This document shows positions 62,396 through 64,000 of a DNA stretch of 64,000 bases, piece by piece. The notes under the pieces are model-generated. The model saw nothing but the letters and a program-made list of their open reading frames with translations, was not told the origin of the DNA and made no database searches. A program made the translations under genes and the position numbers. Position 1 is the stretch's first letter. Each line of letters starts with the position of its first letter. The DNA is taken from positions 62,001-126,000 of the forward strand of contig JANQBS010000046.1 of assembly GCA_033085395.1 (NCBI GenBank). The letters are read 5' to 3'. The stretch is from Xanthoparmelia taractica. Its lineage: Eukaryota; Ascomycota; Lecanoromycetes; Lecanorales; Parmeliaceae.

Positions 62396-64000
62396 ATGTC
62401 TGCCGCAAATAGAGGAACTACCGCTCGCAATGGGCGCAAGCGATCAAGAGAGCCTGATGATGATATTCCATCTTCGTCCGCGGCTCCACCCTCAAGCCGT
62501 GAGGGAAAATGTTGCCATCTCATAAGACTTGGTCGCTAACAAGCTACAGCGCCTCCCTCTTCGCCACCGATGATGCCTCTTGACGATGATGATGAAGGAT
62601 TAGATCCAGATCGTGACCTCATTGGCGATATTGACGACGCCGACGAGATGGCAGAAGACGAAGCTGGGATTGATCTATTCGCAGACAACTTTGAGCGAGA
62701 CTACAAAGCGCGAGAGAACGATGCGTATGGCGGTGCAGACATCGATGATGAAGGCGATTACGAAGGTCTCGATGAGGCGACCCGAAGACAACTGGACGCT
62801 CGAATGAACAAACGGGATAGAGAATTGGCACGGCGACGGCGTATGCCAGCTGCGTTCTTGCAGGACGAGGATGAAGATGGAGAGATGGATCTTACAAGGC
62901 AGCCCAGGCGAAGAAGACATCATTATGATGAAGAGCAAGAAGATGAAGAGATGGGAGAGGACATCATGGACGAAGAGCTTTCTCTGGAGACTTTACAAGA
63001 CGTCAAGGCTTCAAGCTTGACTGATTGGGTTGCTCTGCCGGCAGTGTATCGATCAATCTTCAGAGAGTTCAAATCCTTTCTCACCGAGTATACGGATGAC
63101 AATGGTACTTCGGTCTACGGCACTCGAGTGCGAACGCTGGGAGAAGTCAATGCAGAGTCTCTGGAAGTCTCATACGACCATCTTTCCGCATCAAAGGCCA
63201 TACTGGCGTACTTCCTTGCCAATGCTCCGGCTGAGGTTCTCAAGATATTCGATCAGGTCGCTATGGATGTGACTCTGCTGCATTACCCAGACTACGAGCG
63301 CATCCACTCCGAGATCCATGTCCGCATATCAGACTTACCAGTTCACTACACGCTTCGTCAACTTCGCCAGACGCACCTGAATTGTCTGGTTCGAGTTACT
63401 GGAGTTGTAACTCGACGAACAGGTGTTTTCCCACAATTGAAATACGTACGATTCGACTGCACAAAATGCGGTGTCACATTGGGCCCTTTCCAACAAGAAT
63501 CGAATGTCGAAGTCCGAATCTCCTATTGCCAGAACTGCCAATCTAGGGGCCCATTCACCCTGAATTCCGAAAAAACCATCTACCGCAACTACCAAAAGCT
63601 CACACTCCAGGAGTCGCCTGGTACCGTACCAGCCGGTCGTCTTCCTCGACACCGAGAGGTAATCCTCCTCTGGGACTTGATCGACTCAGCAAAGCCAGGA
63701 GAAGAAATCGAAGTAACAGGCATCTACCGCAACAGCTACGATGCCCAACTCAATAATCGCAACGGCTTCCCCGTCTTCGCCACTATCCTTGAGGCGAATC
63801 ACGTCGTGCAATCTCACGATCAGCTTGCTGGCTTCCGCCTCACCGAAGAAGACGAACGCGAGATCCGCGCCCTGTCTCGAGATCCCCAAATTGTAGACAA
63901 AATCATCGCTTCTATCGCTCCTAGCATTTATGGCCACAAAGACATCAAAACAGCCGTCGCTCTCTCGCTTTTCGGAGGCGTCAGCAAAGAAGCCCAGGGC
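62396..64000 (+). CDS. MCM2: MCM2 replicative helicase subunit, 5' part (runs off the window)
   Basis: Exon 1 is 62396-62498, the intron 62499-62549, and exon 2 runs from 62550 past the window end; about 517 residues are visible of an expected 850-880. Mcm2 is part of the MCM2-7 ring that licenses and unwinds origins. The acidic, Ser-rich N-terminus (MSAANRGTTARNGRKRSREP, then DDDDEGLDPDRDLIGDI) contains the histone-binding and DDK-target region. The OB-fold follows (LTDWVALPAVYRSIFREFKS; TLRQLRQTHLNCLVRVTGVV), with the C4 zinc finger FDCTKCGVTLGPF to ISYCQNCQSRGPF, then LPRHREVILLWDLIDSAKPGEE and SIYGHKDIKTAVALSLFGG leading to the ATPase core. Walker A lies beyond the edge. Confidence 0.97.

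Noticed and set aside
1..64000. CRISPR arrays, prokaryotic operons, rRNA genes or complete transposons
   Set aside because: None seen. No spaced direct-repeat arrays, no transposase or reverse transcriptase motifs and no rRNA-like stretches were recognised; the DNA is eukaryotic throughout.

Overview
This 64 kb window is nuclear DNA of a filamentous ascomycete (Pezizomycotina). Almost every gene is interrupted by short GT-AG introns, mostly 45-110 nt with CTGAC/CTAAC-type branch sites. The gene set is typical of moulds: a lam lactam locus, a Zn2Cys6 regulator, a SUN-family wall protein and an old-yellow-enzyme oxidoreductase. The genus cannot be fixed from the sequence alone. I rebuilt exon structures by hand, requiring GT-AG boundaries, frame continuity and family conservation. 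About 29 genes are supported, plus two clear or likely pseudogenes and a few weak candidates.

Layout. 0.1-9.8 kb: SAM methyltransferase (+), CYTH phosphatase-like (+), MAF1 (-), AP-1 sigma (-), glutamate-cysteine ligase modifier-like (+) and the KEOPS kinase BUD32 (-). 10-15.4 kb: a divergent lam locus, lamA (biotin carboxylase/carboxyltransferase, -) and lamB (LamB/YcsF, +). 15.5-18 kb: a divergent pair made of a UMP/CMP-type nucleotide kinase (-) and a fungal viperin (radical SAM, +). 19-25.6 kb: BZZ1 (-), DBP5 (+) and a GAF-type free methionine-(R)-sulfoxide reductase (-) containing a 5-nt microexon. 25.6-28.8 kb: a decayed segment with a MetE-like pseudogene, a probable TPR pseudogene and two inverted repeats. 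28.8-37.3 kb: AKR7-type aldo-keto reductase, BTB-like protein, Asp/Glu/hydantoin racemase, ARP2 and a small secreted protein. 38-49 kb: old yellow enzyme, carboxymuconolactone-decarboxylase-like protein, Zn2Cys6 regulator, class III alcohol dehydrogenase (SFA1) and spermidine synthase. 49-52.4 kb: a long stretch without a gene. 52.4-64 kb: SUN protein, ERV41, histidine acid phosphatase, UBR7/mlo2-type E3 and the 5' part of MCM2, cut by the window edge.

How the genes relate. Most are unlinked housekeeping genes, but three arrangements look functional. lamA and lamB share a 330 bp intergenic region, as in the known Aspergillus lam locus, and their products resemble the parts of ATP/biotin-dependent lactamases and 5-oxoprolinases. 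The viperin and a divergent paralogue of UMP/CMP kinase start back to back over 434 bp; this recalls the vertebrate RSAD2-CMPK2 pairing and prokaryotic viperins with nucleotide kinases, and is the best candidate here for an under-described system, a fungal antiviral (ddhNTP) module. UBR7 and MCM2 share a promoter carrying an MBF-like ACGCGA core.
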